Source: Chitinophaga sp. XS-30
Lineage (GTDB): Bacteria; Bacteroidota; Bacteroidia; Chitinophagales; Chitinophagaceae
Assembly (NCBI RefSeq): GCF_008086345.1
Contig: NZ_CP043006.1
Location: 5,392,032-5,456,031, forward strand
Length of the DNA: 64,000 nucleotides
Direction of reading: 5' to 3'
The first letter of the stretch is position 1, and each line of letters starts with the position of its first letter. Positions 1-9,141 of the stretch are shown here, piece by piece. Position numbers and translations under genes: made by a program. Below the pieces are notes generated by a model that did no database searches, was not told the DNA's origin, and saw nothing but the letters and a program-made list of their open reading frames with translations.

Positions 1-1864
1 CGCCGGGACAGATCCAACCGATCGTCCTGTTCACATCTACCGCCAGCGGATGATGCACATAAGTGATGCTTTTTACATTTGCCCCGTTGCCATTAGCTAC
101 CTCCGGAGAATACTCGTTAACAGACGCCGGGCTTGCGGACATGGCGATCTTATAAGTACCGGGGACCGGCAAAGTCAGTATTCCCTGGTTAGGTACGATG
201 GCCGGATCAAAACCCTGTTGCCCCTGAGGCCCTGATAATATCCGGAAATATGCAGGCCGGCTTGCATCGTTGTACATCGCTGTGCCGTCCGGAACAACTT
301 TCAGGCCCTCGCAGCTTTGCTGTTGTGTATAGGTAAAATTGTAGCGATATACATCCCGCTCCTCAACAATGAGCGGCAAATCATATACACCGCATTCGTC
401 CGTTATCCGGAACAGGTATTCCCCCGGACGGAAGTAAACATTCGGGTAAGGTGACTGAGAGGCGCCTATTGAGAACGAAATGCTGGAGTAACCACCAGGG
501 ATGGTATAGGAATAATCGTAGATACCCGGGCTGACCAGCTCAATTTCGGTACCAGGGGTAAATGCTCCGGAAGATTTAATGAGCCGGATCCCTGTTGTAC
601 CGTCATTACCTGTGGCCCCGTTCGCAAACAGCTGCGCAGAGTAGGGATTCGCCGGTGGAGCCAGTACAGGCCAGGTGCGTTCCACATAATAGCCATCGCC
701 GGTTGTAATACTGTAGGTATATGTACCAAAAGGAAGATTCTGAAAATTATTGAAGGTGCCGTAACTCGTTATCGTATCATGCCATAGCTGGTTGGTGCTT
801 GTATTCCGCATAGTGGCATATGCCGGCAGGCAATAGTTGTTATTGCTTCCGGGAACAATAGATCCGTTAAAGTCGATTGCACAGTTCGCTGTCGTATTAA
901 GTTGCGGGTACGGTGCAGTCAATAACACAGGAAAATCATATACCTGACCGCATGCAAAAAGTACATGGAAGGTCACATATTTATTATAGGCATCCTTAAC
1001 CGTCCAGCCACCAGGCAGTACCAGCGTATCTCTTACCTCCGGGTCCATAGGCATATAGGGTGACATTGGCCCTCCGTCAAAGGACACACTCCAGTGAAAG
1101 GGAGAAGCATAGCCAAAATAAGGACCAAAAACCGAAGAGGTATTAATCCTGAGCGATCCGATGACATAGGTATTGCATGTACCGGCCATGGGCGATAATA
1201 CCGGCAGAACGAACGATGAAGCCGTTGGCGCAGGAAGTGAGCCCATTGACACGGTTTGCTGTGAAGCAATAGCATTACAGGCATCCGAAATGGAAAATGT
1301 ATAGTCTCCTTCCACCAGGCTGTCTACCGTATAGCCGGCGGCGGAGGTAGTAAAAGACAATGGCCCGGTATATGCTGCGGGGGCTGCGGTTATATTGATC
1401 TGATAAGGCGCCTTTCCACTCTGCAACGTCACTCCCATCCGCCCCGTATTGCACATGTACAAAGTACTCCGTATGGGTGATACAAAGGCTGCAAACTGCA
1501 CGTAATTGCCGGGCACCACTACATCTTTTGTTCTGGAAACAGCATCGCCGTTACAAACACCGGATACCACTACCCTATAGCTGCCAGCCGGTATATTTTC
1601 CAATTCCGGGGATGTTCCCGGGGAAATCCCGTACCCGCCGGATGTCAGTGGCTCAAGACTAAACAACAGATTAGTAACAGCGCCTGCATCAGCACCGGTC
1701 AGGGAAACGGTTATGGTCCCACTGGCAGCACACCTGGAACTGTCTATGACCGTGGAGATATCCCATTCGCATTGTGCACGGGATTTCAGAGCGGTCATTA
1801 ACAGCATGCACAGCATGAGCTGAGGCAGGAGTAACTTCTTTATGTTGGAAGTAAATCTTTTCAT
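1..1864 (-). CDS. Large secreted repeat protein, 3' part beyond the window (SprB-like repeats)
   Basis: An open frame of about 621 codons runs from an ATG at 1864 to the window edge, so the C-terminus is not visible. The first 31 residues form a signal peptide (basic start MKRFTSNIKK, hydrophobic core, cleavage near KSRAQ). The rest is rich in beta-forming residues and Cys. It repeats modules that end in a pattern like G-x-Y-x-F-x-I-x-D-x-C (for example GDYTFSISDAC and GEYLFRITDEC), which resembles the SprB repeat of Bacteroidota surface adhesins. Such proteins usually end in a type IX secretion or gliding-associated C-terminal domain, which would lie outside the window. It is the last visible gene of a minus-strand run and starts 22 bp after the 165-residue gene. 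A cell-surface adhesin is inferred; no enzyme motif is visible. Confidence 0.75.
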   Translation of the reverse strand, partial: MKRFTSNIKKLLLPQLMLCMLLMTALKSRAQCEWDISTVIDSSRCAASGTITVSLTGADAGAVTNLLFSLEPLTSGGYGISPGTSPELENIPAGSYRVVVSGVCNGDAVSRTKDVVVPGNYVQFAAFVSPIRSTLYMCNTGRMGVTLQSGKAPYQINITAAPAAYTGPLSFTTSAAGYTVDSLVEGDYTFSISDACNAIASQQTVSMGSLPAPTASSFVLPVLSPMAGTCNTYVIGSLRINTSSVFGPYFGYASPFHWSVSFDGGPMSPYMPMDPEVRDTLVLPGGWTVKDAYNKYVTFHVLFACGQVYDFPVLLTAPYPQLNTTANCAIDFNGSIVPGSNNNYCLPAYATMRNTSTNQLWHDTITSYGTFNNFQNLPFGTYTYSITTGDGYYVERTWPVLAPPANPYSAQLFANGATGNDGTTGIRLIKSSGAFTPGTEIELVSPGIYDYSYTIPGGYSSISFSIGASQSPYPNVYFRPGEYLFRITDECGVYDLPLIVEERDVYRYNFTYTQQQSCEGLKVVPDGTAMYNDASRPAYFRILSGPQGQQGFDPAIVPNQGILTLPVPGTYKIAMSASPASVNEYSPEVANGNGANVKSITYVHHPLAVDVNRTIGWICPG

Positions 1865-1886
1865 TGCTATCGTGAATAGTGTACGG

Positions 1887-2384
1887 TTAAGGCTGGTTTT
1901 TCTTGCGGAAGTAACACACGACAGATTGCTTCACCGGCAAATTCCGTTCTGTGTCTTTATAATACGAGTTCGGCAAGGTCAGGCAAAACGTGTCAACGCC
2001 TGTAAAGAAGCAGCGAAATTTTACCGGTGGCAGATCTTCCCCGCTGCTTTGCAACTGCAACTCACCGGACCCAAAAGAATAACTGCCTGTTTCCATGTAT
2101 GTCGAATACTGCCACACATACTGACTCCCGTTGAAGACCATCCGCTGCAGGATCATTGGCTGTATCCGCATGATCTGCGCTGGTTCCGTCAGGGTCTTTT
2201 CCGATAACAATTGTCCTCCGCGCTGTGCATACACTTTCACTACAGCCTTCTCTATCTCCCACTCTCCCTGCAGACTGTCCGGTACGGCGCCGGATTGCGC
2301 AGACAATTCATTTACTCCTCCGGCGATAAACAATACGCATAACACCAATAATCGTTTTATATACATAACATGTCTTTTTTTCAT
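1887..2384 (-). CDS. Small secreted protein, lipocalin-like, unknown function
   Basis: This 165-residue protein has a signal peptide (KRLLVLCVLFIAGGVNELSAQ) and a mature part of alternating beta strands beginning DSLQGEWEIEKA. That layout recalls the lipocalin-like small beta-barrel proteins common in Bacteroidota. The ATG overlaps the stop codon of the upstream 1874-residue gene (TAATG), which points to translational coupling and a shared function. A second Met at residue 7 (2366) could also be the start. No catalytic residues are recognisable. An accessory periplasmic or surface factor for its large neighbour is only an inference. Confidence 0.7.
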   Translation of the reverse strand: MKKRHVMYIKRLLVLCVLFIAGGVNELSAQSGAVPDSLQGEWEIEKAVVKVYAQRGGQLLSEKTLTEPAQIMRIQPMILQRMVFNGSQYVWQYSTYMETGSYSFGSGELQLQSSGEDLPPVKFRCFFTGVDTFCLTLPNSYYKDTERNLPVKQSVVCYFRKKNQP

Positions 2385-5300
2385 TAGTAAGCACAGATTA
2401 TTTTGGACTTTTTACTATCCTCTATCTGCCAGTTCTGTTTGTATTCAACCATCGAAGCATCGATGATCCGGGAATCTGCATTTATTACCAGCTGGTATAT
2501 CCCATCCACAGCCCGCAGGGGATTCCTCAGCATTGTTACGCCGCCAGCGCTGGCACTGATATTCTTCCTGCCGGAACGGACGATCTTCATCTCCATATCA
2601 TTTCCGGTAAAAGGCACACCGGACTGGTCCAGGAAATAAATGGCCGGATCACCTCCGCTAAGCGCATTGGCATCCACCGCCCATATTTTACCATAACTCC
2701 GGAAACTGGCCAGTACAGGCTCACAGTCTACTCCGTCTACTTTATTCCTTGACCGGACCAGTATTTCGTCTCCGGAAGAAAAAAGATTGTTCACCTCCTC
2801 CGGAGCCAGTCCGGCGGTGATCTTTCCTTCTTTAATATCAATATGATCCAATACCGCCCCAATGTTCCTGTAAGCCCCGCTCATGCCATCATAAACCCAG
2901 CCGGCAGGATAGGAAAACTGGTAAAGCGTGTCGCCATGCTCATTTTGTGTTGCAGTCAGCAATACATCGCCCGTTTCCGCGTCAAACAGCATATTATGCG
3001 TCACAACCCTGCTGCCTTTCTCTACCACTACAACACTGTCCAGGATACCCTGCCTGTTAATCACTTTGGTGGCAGCAACGGAGCGATAGAGATTGTCCTG
3101 CCGCTGGGGATAAGTCAGGAATGAGAATGCACCCAACACCGGAGGAAGACCGAACGAAAACACATCCGCATTGGCATTGATGATCGTTCCATTGCTCAGA
3201 AACTGCTGCTCCCGCATATCCATCATCAATTCTATATCCTTACCAATTGTTGATGCAGTGTCGATCCTGCCGTCAGGATGCATCGTAAGCATCCTGTTGT
3301 TCAGATGCTTGAATGGCGTATGTATATCATCGACGTGATAGAAATTCTCAGTATAGGAAATCGGGTCAACGGGGTTTGATTCAGCATATATGGCATGCGT
3401 CCTCACTTTTCCATGCATATCATTCAACTCTATTTTAAAACCCTGGCTAAGCGCGATATGATATGCCGCCGCAACTCTAAATACATCTCCGAGTATAGGC
3501 TTATATTTCAGCTTACTCTCAGGATCGAGCAGGGAATGCTCCACGATAATCGGGAAATCATAAGCAGTATAGAAGGTCGTTTCCTCGTATCCGTTGGCTG
3601 AGCGTGTGTGCTTTGTTTTTATAGCCCGCTTCCGGACGCAGCTATATCCAACCGCTGGTGCGGGGAACAGGGATTCACCGAGGGGTTTTTCCACATATCC
3701 CAGGTTTGTCGGCGCCAGCGGAGCTACCTGCTCATTATACTCTATCGGCTGGCGGAACGGATTTTCCTCCCCCCCGAGCATAGGCTCATAAATTGCCACA
3801 CCGCTACTGATCACCTTATCCTCCCCGTGGATATTCTTCACAGTCGTATAAGTGTATTCCGATCCGTACATAGACTCCTTCTTTCCCGTCATTGCATTCC
3901 AATGATCGTATATCACGATCCGTTTCACCCGGTGACCACCGCCATACTTTTTAAAAACAGGATTGTTCAGACGAATGTATGAACGGGCAAGGTCTGTTTC
4001 CCTGGCCCAGCCATTGCTTCTCGCAGTAGCATCGTAAGAGCGCAGAAGGTTCGTGATGTTATCCGCCAGTGAGAAAAGTACTTTTACGCCATCCGCCATA
4101 TCCAGGTTGTCTCCAACATCGGAACCGGGATATGCTTTGGACGGCAGGTTAAGCCGGAGGAATTCAATAGCCGTCTTTGCCAGCGGGCTTAATGTTCCAC
4201 CTTCAAGGCCACGCCTGTCTATCGCGCCCAGTTTTAACCATATGGTATTACCTCCATTAATAAAACCGTAATCCGACTTATCGGCCCTGGCATAACCGGA
4301 AACAAACTCATATCCCTTTCCCCATTTGTCATCCGGCATTTTTACATGCATACGGAAATAGAGCGTATCCATATTCTCCAGGTACATATGATATACTTCT
4401 TCCCTGGAAGTAACGGGGTAAGGTACATGTATGCCCACGTATAGATGATCTTTACTGCCATACAGCCTGTTGCTCAGGCTGCCGGCACCGGAAGGAACAT
4501 CCGCCGAAAACCCGGCGATCCTGAACATCTGGGCCGCGCGGCGATTTTGGACGTAGGCATAGTCATCGCTTTCATAGGTCACTTTCATACGCCCGCCGGA
4601 AGGCAGCACAATGGAATCCAGGGCCCAGGCCGGCGCATTTTGCGCTGCCATGGCGCTATCCTGCAAAGCGTATGGGAATTCCGCATTAGTGATCAGATCA
4701 TTGGATGAGGAGCCGGGATTGTCCAGCGGGTTCTTATAAGTCCCCCACCTGTCAGAAGACCTCGGATTATAATCCGGATTTTTGCTGTTATAGTTAAACA
4801 CATATGCATTCTTGCTGCCCTTCTTGTTCCCGTTATAGGAAAACCAGATCCTCTTTAACGTGAGCTTTCCGGTGTCTGGTTTTGCAGGGTTCACCCCTTT
4901 ACAAAGTTCATAGTTGTACTCAAAATGAACCGTTTTTACCGGTCTGGCCGCCGTATTGCGTTTGAGAAAATCTGCTTTTGTGTACAGGTTGATCTCTTTC
5001 AGTCGCTTTGCAGAGTTGTTATTTGCGTCTATTGTTCCGTTTTCGTTAATGGAAGCCATATCACTGCGATCCTCTAACGTAAATACAGCGATCATGTTCT
5101 TGGACTCAATCGAATTGAGATACCACAACTCCTTCTCGCCATATAGATAACTGCCTTTATCGTCCCTCGTATCAGTTTTCAGACCTTCATTGTAACTCGC
5201 TTGCGCATAAGGGGTGCGCCATCTATAGGGATTAGCAAGTCCGGCTGTTTTGGTATAATTGAAACGGATAGCATTTCCCGGGTCATCATCGGAAATGCCA

Positions 5301-8008
5301 TTACCTGTCAGATCAACATAATCCGGGGAAACGAGCGCGGTCAGCAGGTAGGCATGCGCATACGGCGGCGTTTCCTCACCAGTATAGTAGTGGTCATTCC
5401 CATTGATGTTGCGGGTGCTGTTATCTGCACCATGATCATAAGACACCGTTCCCTCCTGTGCATTGCCGTTGCTGTTCTTCACCGAAAAGGTAACTTCTTT
5501 CTGTTTCAGGTTATAGGCCGGCAATCCATATATATACCGTTTGCCGTCATTATTCAGCACATCGATCTGGGAAATATGATTGGCTTTACGAAAGCTGTTG
5601 ACCCGTTCCTCCCTGGTCAGCACACCTGGTACTGCCTCAAATGAATCCGTCGTATCCGGCCAGTACATATCTTTTGTACCAACGGTCACATCCCCGCATT
5701 TCCATTCCATGACCATCTTTGCACCCTCAACCCCGTTAAAGTAATCCAGCTTTATATTGTACACTTCACCAGCTTCCAGGTTCAATGTCGCGTAATTGAT
5801 TTTTGGCGGGTGGTCTTTCCAGTCATCGATAATACAGGTATCATTCACGCAAAGCACCACTCCATCATCGGAATCCGTGGTAATATTATACACGCCTGTT
5901 ACGGGCGCTTTGATCCTTCCTGTCCAGCGGACGCTGTATTGATTTCCCAGCGGAGAAACACCGGGCGGCGGATTGGCGACAATGGATGCATTGTCCATAA
6001 AGGCGATCAGGGGATCGTTCTTTTCATACGCTTTCACCCTATTGTTACGGTCGGTCCTGTAAAAATACTCGCCTTTAAAACCTGTACCATCCTGGCTCAG
6101 TTCATCCTGTGGGCCTGTATTGCAATCCTGAACGGCAATCCTGTTCAGACTATAATTCTCGATATACCTTGAGAAACCCGCATTGGCGGTTTCTTCCGCA
6201 TTGAGGTAGGAGATTGTCTGTGTGCGCTTATCTCTCGTTTTTTTCACGGCATTAGCCCGGCTAAGCTGTATGTCCCCTATAGCTTTTCCACTGCGATAGC
6301 GGGTCAGATAGCCTGTGGTCGAAATATTCGGAGAATTCCTGCCATTCTGGAACAATTTTGCTCTTACGACGTCATCGCCACCTATCGCGTCGTAAAATTC
6401 ATTTGTATTGACCGTCTTTTCACCAGGATTTCTGAAGTAAACAGCTTCATAATCTTTATCATGATCAGTGAAAGCAACAATGGATGCCAGTGGATTGGCC
6501 TGCACCCAGGGCCCGTTCTGCGTGTACGCCCTTGTAAAGGAAACATCGGCGCCGGCATGAACGATATCACCGAAGCCCATATTTACGCCGTAGCTGGACG
6601 AGGCATCTCTCGTGCGCATGCTATGATCATGAACATATCCGATATCGCTCCTGTACGCGCGAAAAGTACCGCCCGTTCCCTCGCCGGACATCGTGAATAC
6701 ATCGTAGGTGTAACCAGGGAGGGCAATAGTGGGAACAGCAGGGGTTTCCCGATAGGGTATTTCTTTTTCCCGGTTGTAATCCAGCAACGCACCGGTGTTA
6801 CGCCTGCCGTTCTGGAAGTTGAGATAGCCAAAGGCGGGCATAATCATAGTGGTATCTTCATCCGCAATTCCCTGTTTTGAGACATACCCGCTGATAAAAA
6901 GATTCGGATGCACCACCTTGGTCTCCCAGCCCATCTTCACGGTAATGGAGGTCATTACGCTGGTATAGGGAATGCTGATGGCGGGAGTAAACGATGGATA
7001 TGCGAATGAAATACCGCTGGAAAAAACACTGTTTGCCCCCGTCTGCCCGATCCATGAAGGAACACCTTCATTCTTTTCCTGTAAAGCGGCTATAGCCTGG
7101 GCGGTCTGTGCCAGCTGCTTTTCATTCCGCTTGTACCAGGTGATCCCTGCGGAATATTGCAACGCCTTCATCCCCGAACGGGAATTGTAAGGCAATCCTA
7201 CCGACAAGCTGCCTCCCATGCCTCCCTCATCCCTGGCTTTTTTTGTTGAAAGGGAATACGACAAGCTGGGCGAAAGCGTAAGCCCTTCCTGGGAATTATT
7301 TGTGATAGCCAGCCCGGCCCCCAGGGAACCGGCGGATGAGTTGGCAACATTGATACTTGCATTGACATTCTTCTCCAATCCCCATCCACGATAACTATTG
7401 TGAAAAATACTGTGGCTGCCGCCAAAGTTGACCGGTGCACCGACTATTTCGATATCCGCACCACCGCTCACCCCGATGGTCTTGTTTTCCTTCACCCACG
7501 TCGTTTTCAGGATCGAATCCGTTCCGTTGAAATCATCCGGTATCCCTCTCACATTCCTCGTAATGGTACCGGGATTGATATTCCACCCAAGCCCTACCCA
7601 GCTGGCCTGCTGATCCATATCAATACCGCTGCTGTAACCAATGGCCAGCGGATACCCACCAACATCCAGCAACGGAATGGTATAGGAAAAATTTCCAGTA
7701 AAAAGGTCTACCATATTATCCGCATTTGCGGAGTGAAACGCTTCGCTCTCCGGTTGAGTAGGCCCGCCAATATCCCCTTCATTTTCTTCCAATGGCGGAT
7801 GTACCGTCTTCTCCGTGGGCAGAAGCGCTCGTTTTTTCGCAGGCAGAGCAGGGAGATAGGGCTTGGGGGATACCGGGCGGTTAAAATGGTAATTTCCGTT
7901 CCTTGCAGTATCCATGGCAAATGCAGGCACCACCATTTCGGTGTACATTAGTGCCAGCATTATGCACGCAACCGTCTTCTTTCCTCTTGCAGCAAAAGCC
8001 AATATCAT
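2384..8008 (-). CDS. Giant secreted RHS/SpvB-like protein with PA14 domain
   Basis: The 1874-residue protein has an N-terminal hydrophobic export signal (about residues 8-32). It is followed by a segment typical of RHS/insecticidal-toxin-like proteins of Bacteroidota (DNMVDLFTGNFSYTIPLLDV and WVGLGWNINPGTITRNVRGI, about residues 95-155). About residues 645-770 form a PA14 domain (GFKGEYFYRT, VRWTGRIKAPVTGVYNITTD, SDDGVVLCVNDTCIIDDW), a carbohydrate-binding beta barrel. The remainder is beta-rich with RHS-like wording such as VRKRAIKTKHTRSANG, but I see no polymorphic toxin domain at the C-terminus and no type IX C-terminal domain. It sits in a five-gene secreted-protein cluster and overlaps the next gene by one base. 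Surface-exposed, glycan-binding and possibly involved in adhesion or contact-dependent interaction (inference). Confidence 0.8.
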   Translation of the reverse strand: MILAFAARGKKTVACIMLALMYTEMVVPAFAMDTARNGNYHFNRPVSPKPYLPALPAKKRALLPTEKTVHPPLEENEGDIGGPTQPESEAFHSANADNMVDLFTGNFSYTIPLLDVGGYPLAIGYSSGIDMDQQASWVGLGWNINPGTITRNVRGIPDDFNGTDSILKTTWVKENKTIGVSGGADIEIVGAPVNFGGSHSIFHNSYRGWGLEKNVNASINVANSSAGSLGAGLAITNNSQEGLTLSPSLSYSLSTKKARDEGGMGGSLSVGLPYNSRSGMKALQYSAGITWYKRNEKQLAQTAQAIAALQEKNEGVPSWIGQTGANSVFSSGISFAYPSFTPAISIPYTSVMTSITVKMGWETKVVHPNLFISGYVSKQGIADEDTTMIMPAFGYLNFQNGRRNTGALLDYNREKEIPYRETPAVPTIALPGYTYDVFTMSGEGTGGTFRAYRSDIGYVHDHSMRTRDASSSYGVNMGFGDIVHAGADVSFTRAYTQNGPWVQANPLASIVAFTDHDKDYEAVYFRNPGEKTVNTNEFYDAIGGDDVVRAKLFQNGRNSPNISTTGYLTRYRSGKAIGDIQLSRANAVKKTRDKRTQTISYLNAEETANAGFSRYIENYSLNRIAVQDCNTGPQDELSQDGTGFKGEYFYRTDRNNRVKAYEKNDPLIAFMDNASIVANPPPGVSPLGNQYSVRWTGRIKAPVTGVYNITTDSDDGVVLCVNDTCIIDDWKDHPPKINYATLNLEAGEVYNIKLDYFNGVEGAKMVMEWKCGDVTVGTKDMYWPDTTDSFEAVPGVLTREERVNSFRKANHISQIDVLNNDGKRYIYGLPAYNLKQKEVTFSVKNSNGNAQEGTVSYDHGADNSTRNINGNDHYYTGEETPPYAHAYLLTALVSPDYVDLTGNGISDDDPGNAIRFNYTKTAGLANPYRWRTPYAQASYNEGLKTDTRDDKGSYLYGEKELWYLNSIESKNMIAVFTLEDRSDMASINENGTIDANNNSAKRLKEINLYTKADFLKRNTAARPVKTVHFEYNYELCKGVNPAKPDTGKLTLKRIWFSYNGNKKGSKNAYVFNYNSKNPDYNPRSSDRWGTYKNPLDNPGSSSNDLITNAEFPYALQDSAMAAQNAPAWALDSIVLPSGGRMKVTYESDDYAYVQNRRAAQMFRIAGFSADVPSGAGSLSNRLYGSKDHLYVGIHVPYPVTSREEVYHMYLENMDTLYFRMHVKMPDDKWGKGYEFVSGYARADKSDYGFINGGNTIWLKLGAIDRRGLEGGTLSPLAKTAIEFLRLNLPSKAYPGSDVGDNLDMADGVKVLFSLADNITNLLRSYDATARSNGWARETDLARSYIRLNNPVFKKYGGGHRVKRIVIYDHWNAMTGKKESMYGSEYTYTTVKNIHGEDKVISSGVAIYEPMLGGEENPFRQPIEYNEQVAPLAPTNLGYVEKPLGESLFPAPAVGYSCVRKRAIKTKHTRSANGYEETTFYTAYDFPIIVEHSLLDPESKLKYKPILGDVFRVAAAYHIALSQGFKIELNDMHGKVRTHAIYAESNPVDPISYTENFYHVDDIHTPFKHLNNRMLTMHPDGRIDTASTIGKDIELMMDMREQQFLSNGTIINANADVFSFGLPPVLGAFSFLTYPQRQDNLYRSVAATKVINRQGILDSVVVVEKGSRVVTHNMLFDAETGDVLLTATQNEHGDTLYQFSYPAGWVYDGMSGAYRNIGAVLDHIDIKEGKITAGLAPEEVNNLFSSGDEILVRSRNKVDGVDCEPVLASFRSYGKIWAVDANALSGGDPAIYFLDQSGVPFTGNDMEMKIVRSGRKNISASAGGVTMLRNPLRAVDGIYQLVINADSRIIDASMVEYKQNWQIEDSKKSKIICAY

Positions 8009-8042
8009 TTCAGCGTTTTTTAGGTATAAGGTTTCGGGACGA

Positions 8043-9131
8043 TTAATCTTCCCTTGTATAAATAAATTTGATCTGCCAGTATTCCAGGCGCGAGTTCTTC
8101 AACCGGAACAAATAACTCTTTCCGGCCGACAAGCCCTTCTTTCTCTCCAGCGCCACATCCAGCAGGTTACTCCCGCGTTTCAAATGCAGCACCCCATCCT
8201 GCACTACACGATTCTGCTCCTCCAGCGCCACTACCTCGTACCGCACACTGCTGTCGCCTGTTTCATTCGTATATCCAAGCTGCAGCCGATGGCCATGTAT
8301 AACCGTCCCATCCAGTTCTTTTCTAAGCTGTACATAAGCGCTGCCTTGCGGTTTTACCAGCTTTGAGGGTGACTGAACACGGAACGTCCATACTTCAGTT
8401 TGGGCAGCAAACAGCGATCCATTGCGGGCCGAGACTGACCAGGCATACAGCTTCCCCGTATCCAGCGCAACGGCGGAAGAAGGATAGTTGATGAACATTT
8501 CCTTCAGCCTCGTTGCCCGGAATACCGGGATGTTTTGCTGAACGGCTTCTTCCGGGGACTGGTTCTTGCGAACTTCCGTAACGGTCAGCTCATAGTTCAG
8601 ATCATTGAAAAGGTTGAGCGGCGCCGGCGGCAGCCAGGTGAACTGCGGCAGGCGGGATTCCAGCACGCTGCCCTGAGCAGGCTGGTTTAACAAGGGAGGG
8701 CTTACCGGCTCGATGGTAAAAGGAATGCAATCCTCCCGCTGGCCTGCGCCGGTTTTATCGTCATCTATCACCACCGTGTAACAGGCCAGATAGTTCCCTG
8801 CAAACAGAAGGCCGTTCACACTTCGGTCTACCGCGGGGGACAGATATTCGTATTGTACCGGCATCACATCATCCGCCTGCAATTGCTTCGCGCCTTTCTG
8901 CAACAAGATCACACGGGTGATCCCGGTCAGTATCGGCTCATTCGTTTTTGCATCCATGAGGCGCAGTGCAACCCTGACCTTTACCGGCCCGTCACCTGCG
9001 GACACCAGCAGGATATTCCACAGTTGCGCTTTCTGAATAACGCCTGCCGGGGGCACCAGCGCCGTCATGCTTACCTGTGCGCCTGCACGGAATGACAGCA
9101 TCAATAGGATTAGCCATAGGGATATTCTCAT
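8043..9131 (-). CDS. Secreted TANFOR/FnIII-like protein
   Basis: The 362-residue protein begins with a signal peptide (MRISLWLILLMLSFRAGAQ). A first beta domain (about 20-140) is followed by a fibronectin-type-III-like segment (about 150-255) with the wording LPQFTWLPPAPLNL ... LNYELTVTEV ... YAWSVSARNG, much like the TANFOR-type proteins of Bacteroidota. A third beta region ends in IKFIYTRED. It lies 10 bp after the upstream barrel gene and 34 bp before the RHS-like gene, so it is probably cotranscribed. It may be a periplasmic or surface linker between the barrel and the giant protein, but that is inference; no enzyme motif is visible. Confidence 0.75.
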   Translation of the reverse strand: MRISLWLILLMLSFRAGAQVSMTALVPPAGVIQKAQLWNILLVSAGDGPVKVRVALRLMDAKTNEPILTGITRVILLQKGAKQLQADDVMPVQYEYLSPAVDRSVNGLLFAGNYLACYTVVIDDDKTGAGQREDCIPFTIEPVSPPLLNQPAQGSVLESRLPQFTWLPPAPLNLFNDLNYELTVTEVRKNQSPEEAVQQNIPVFRATRLKEMFINYPSSAVALDTGKLYAWSVSARNGSLFAAQTEVWTFRVQSPSKLVKPQGSAYVQLRKELDGTVIHGHRLQLGYTNETGDSSVRYEVVALEEQNRVVQDGVLHLKRGSNLLDVALERKKGLSAGKSYLFRLKNSRLEYWQIKFIYTRED

Positions 9132-9141
9132 CCTTTCCTGT

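Noticed and set aside
2384..2700. A toxin domain at the C-terminus of the RHS-like protein with the 165-residue protein as immunity factor
   Set aside because: The C-terminal residues show no nuclease, deaminase or ADP-ribosyl transferase motifs, and the coupled small protein has an export signal, unlike typical cytoplasmic immunity proteins.
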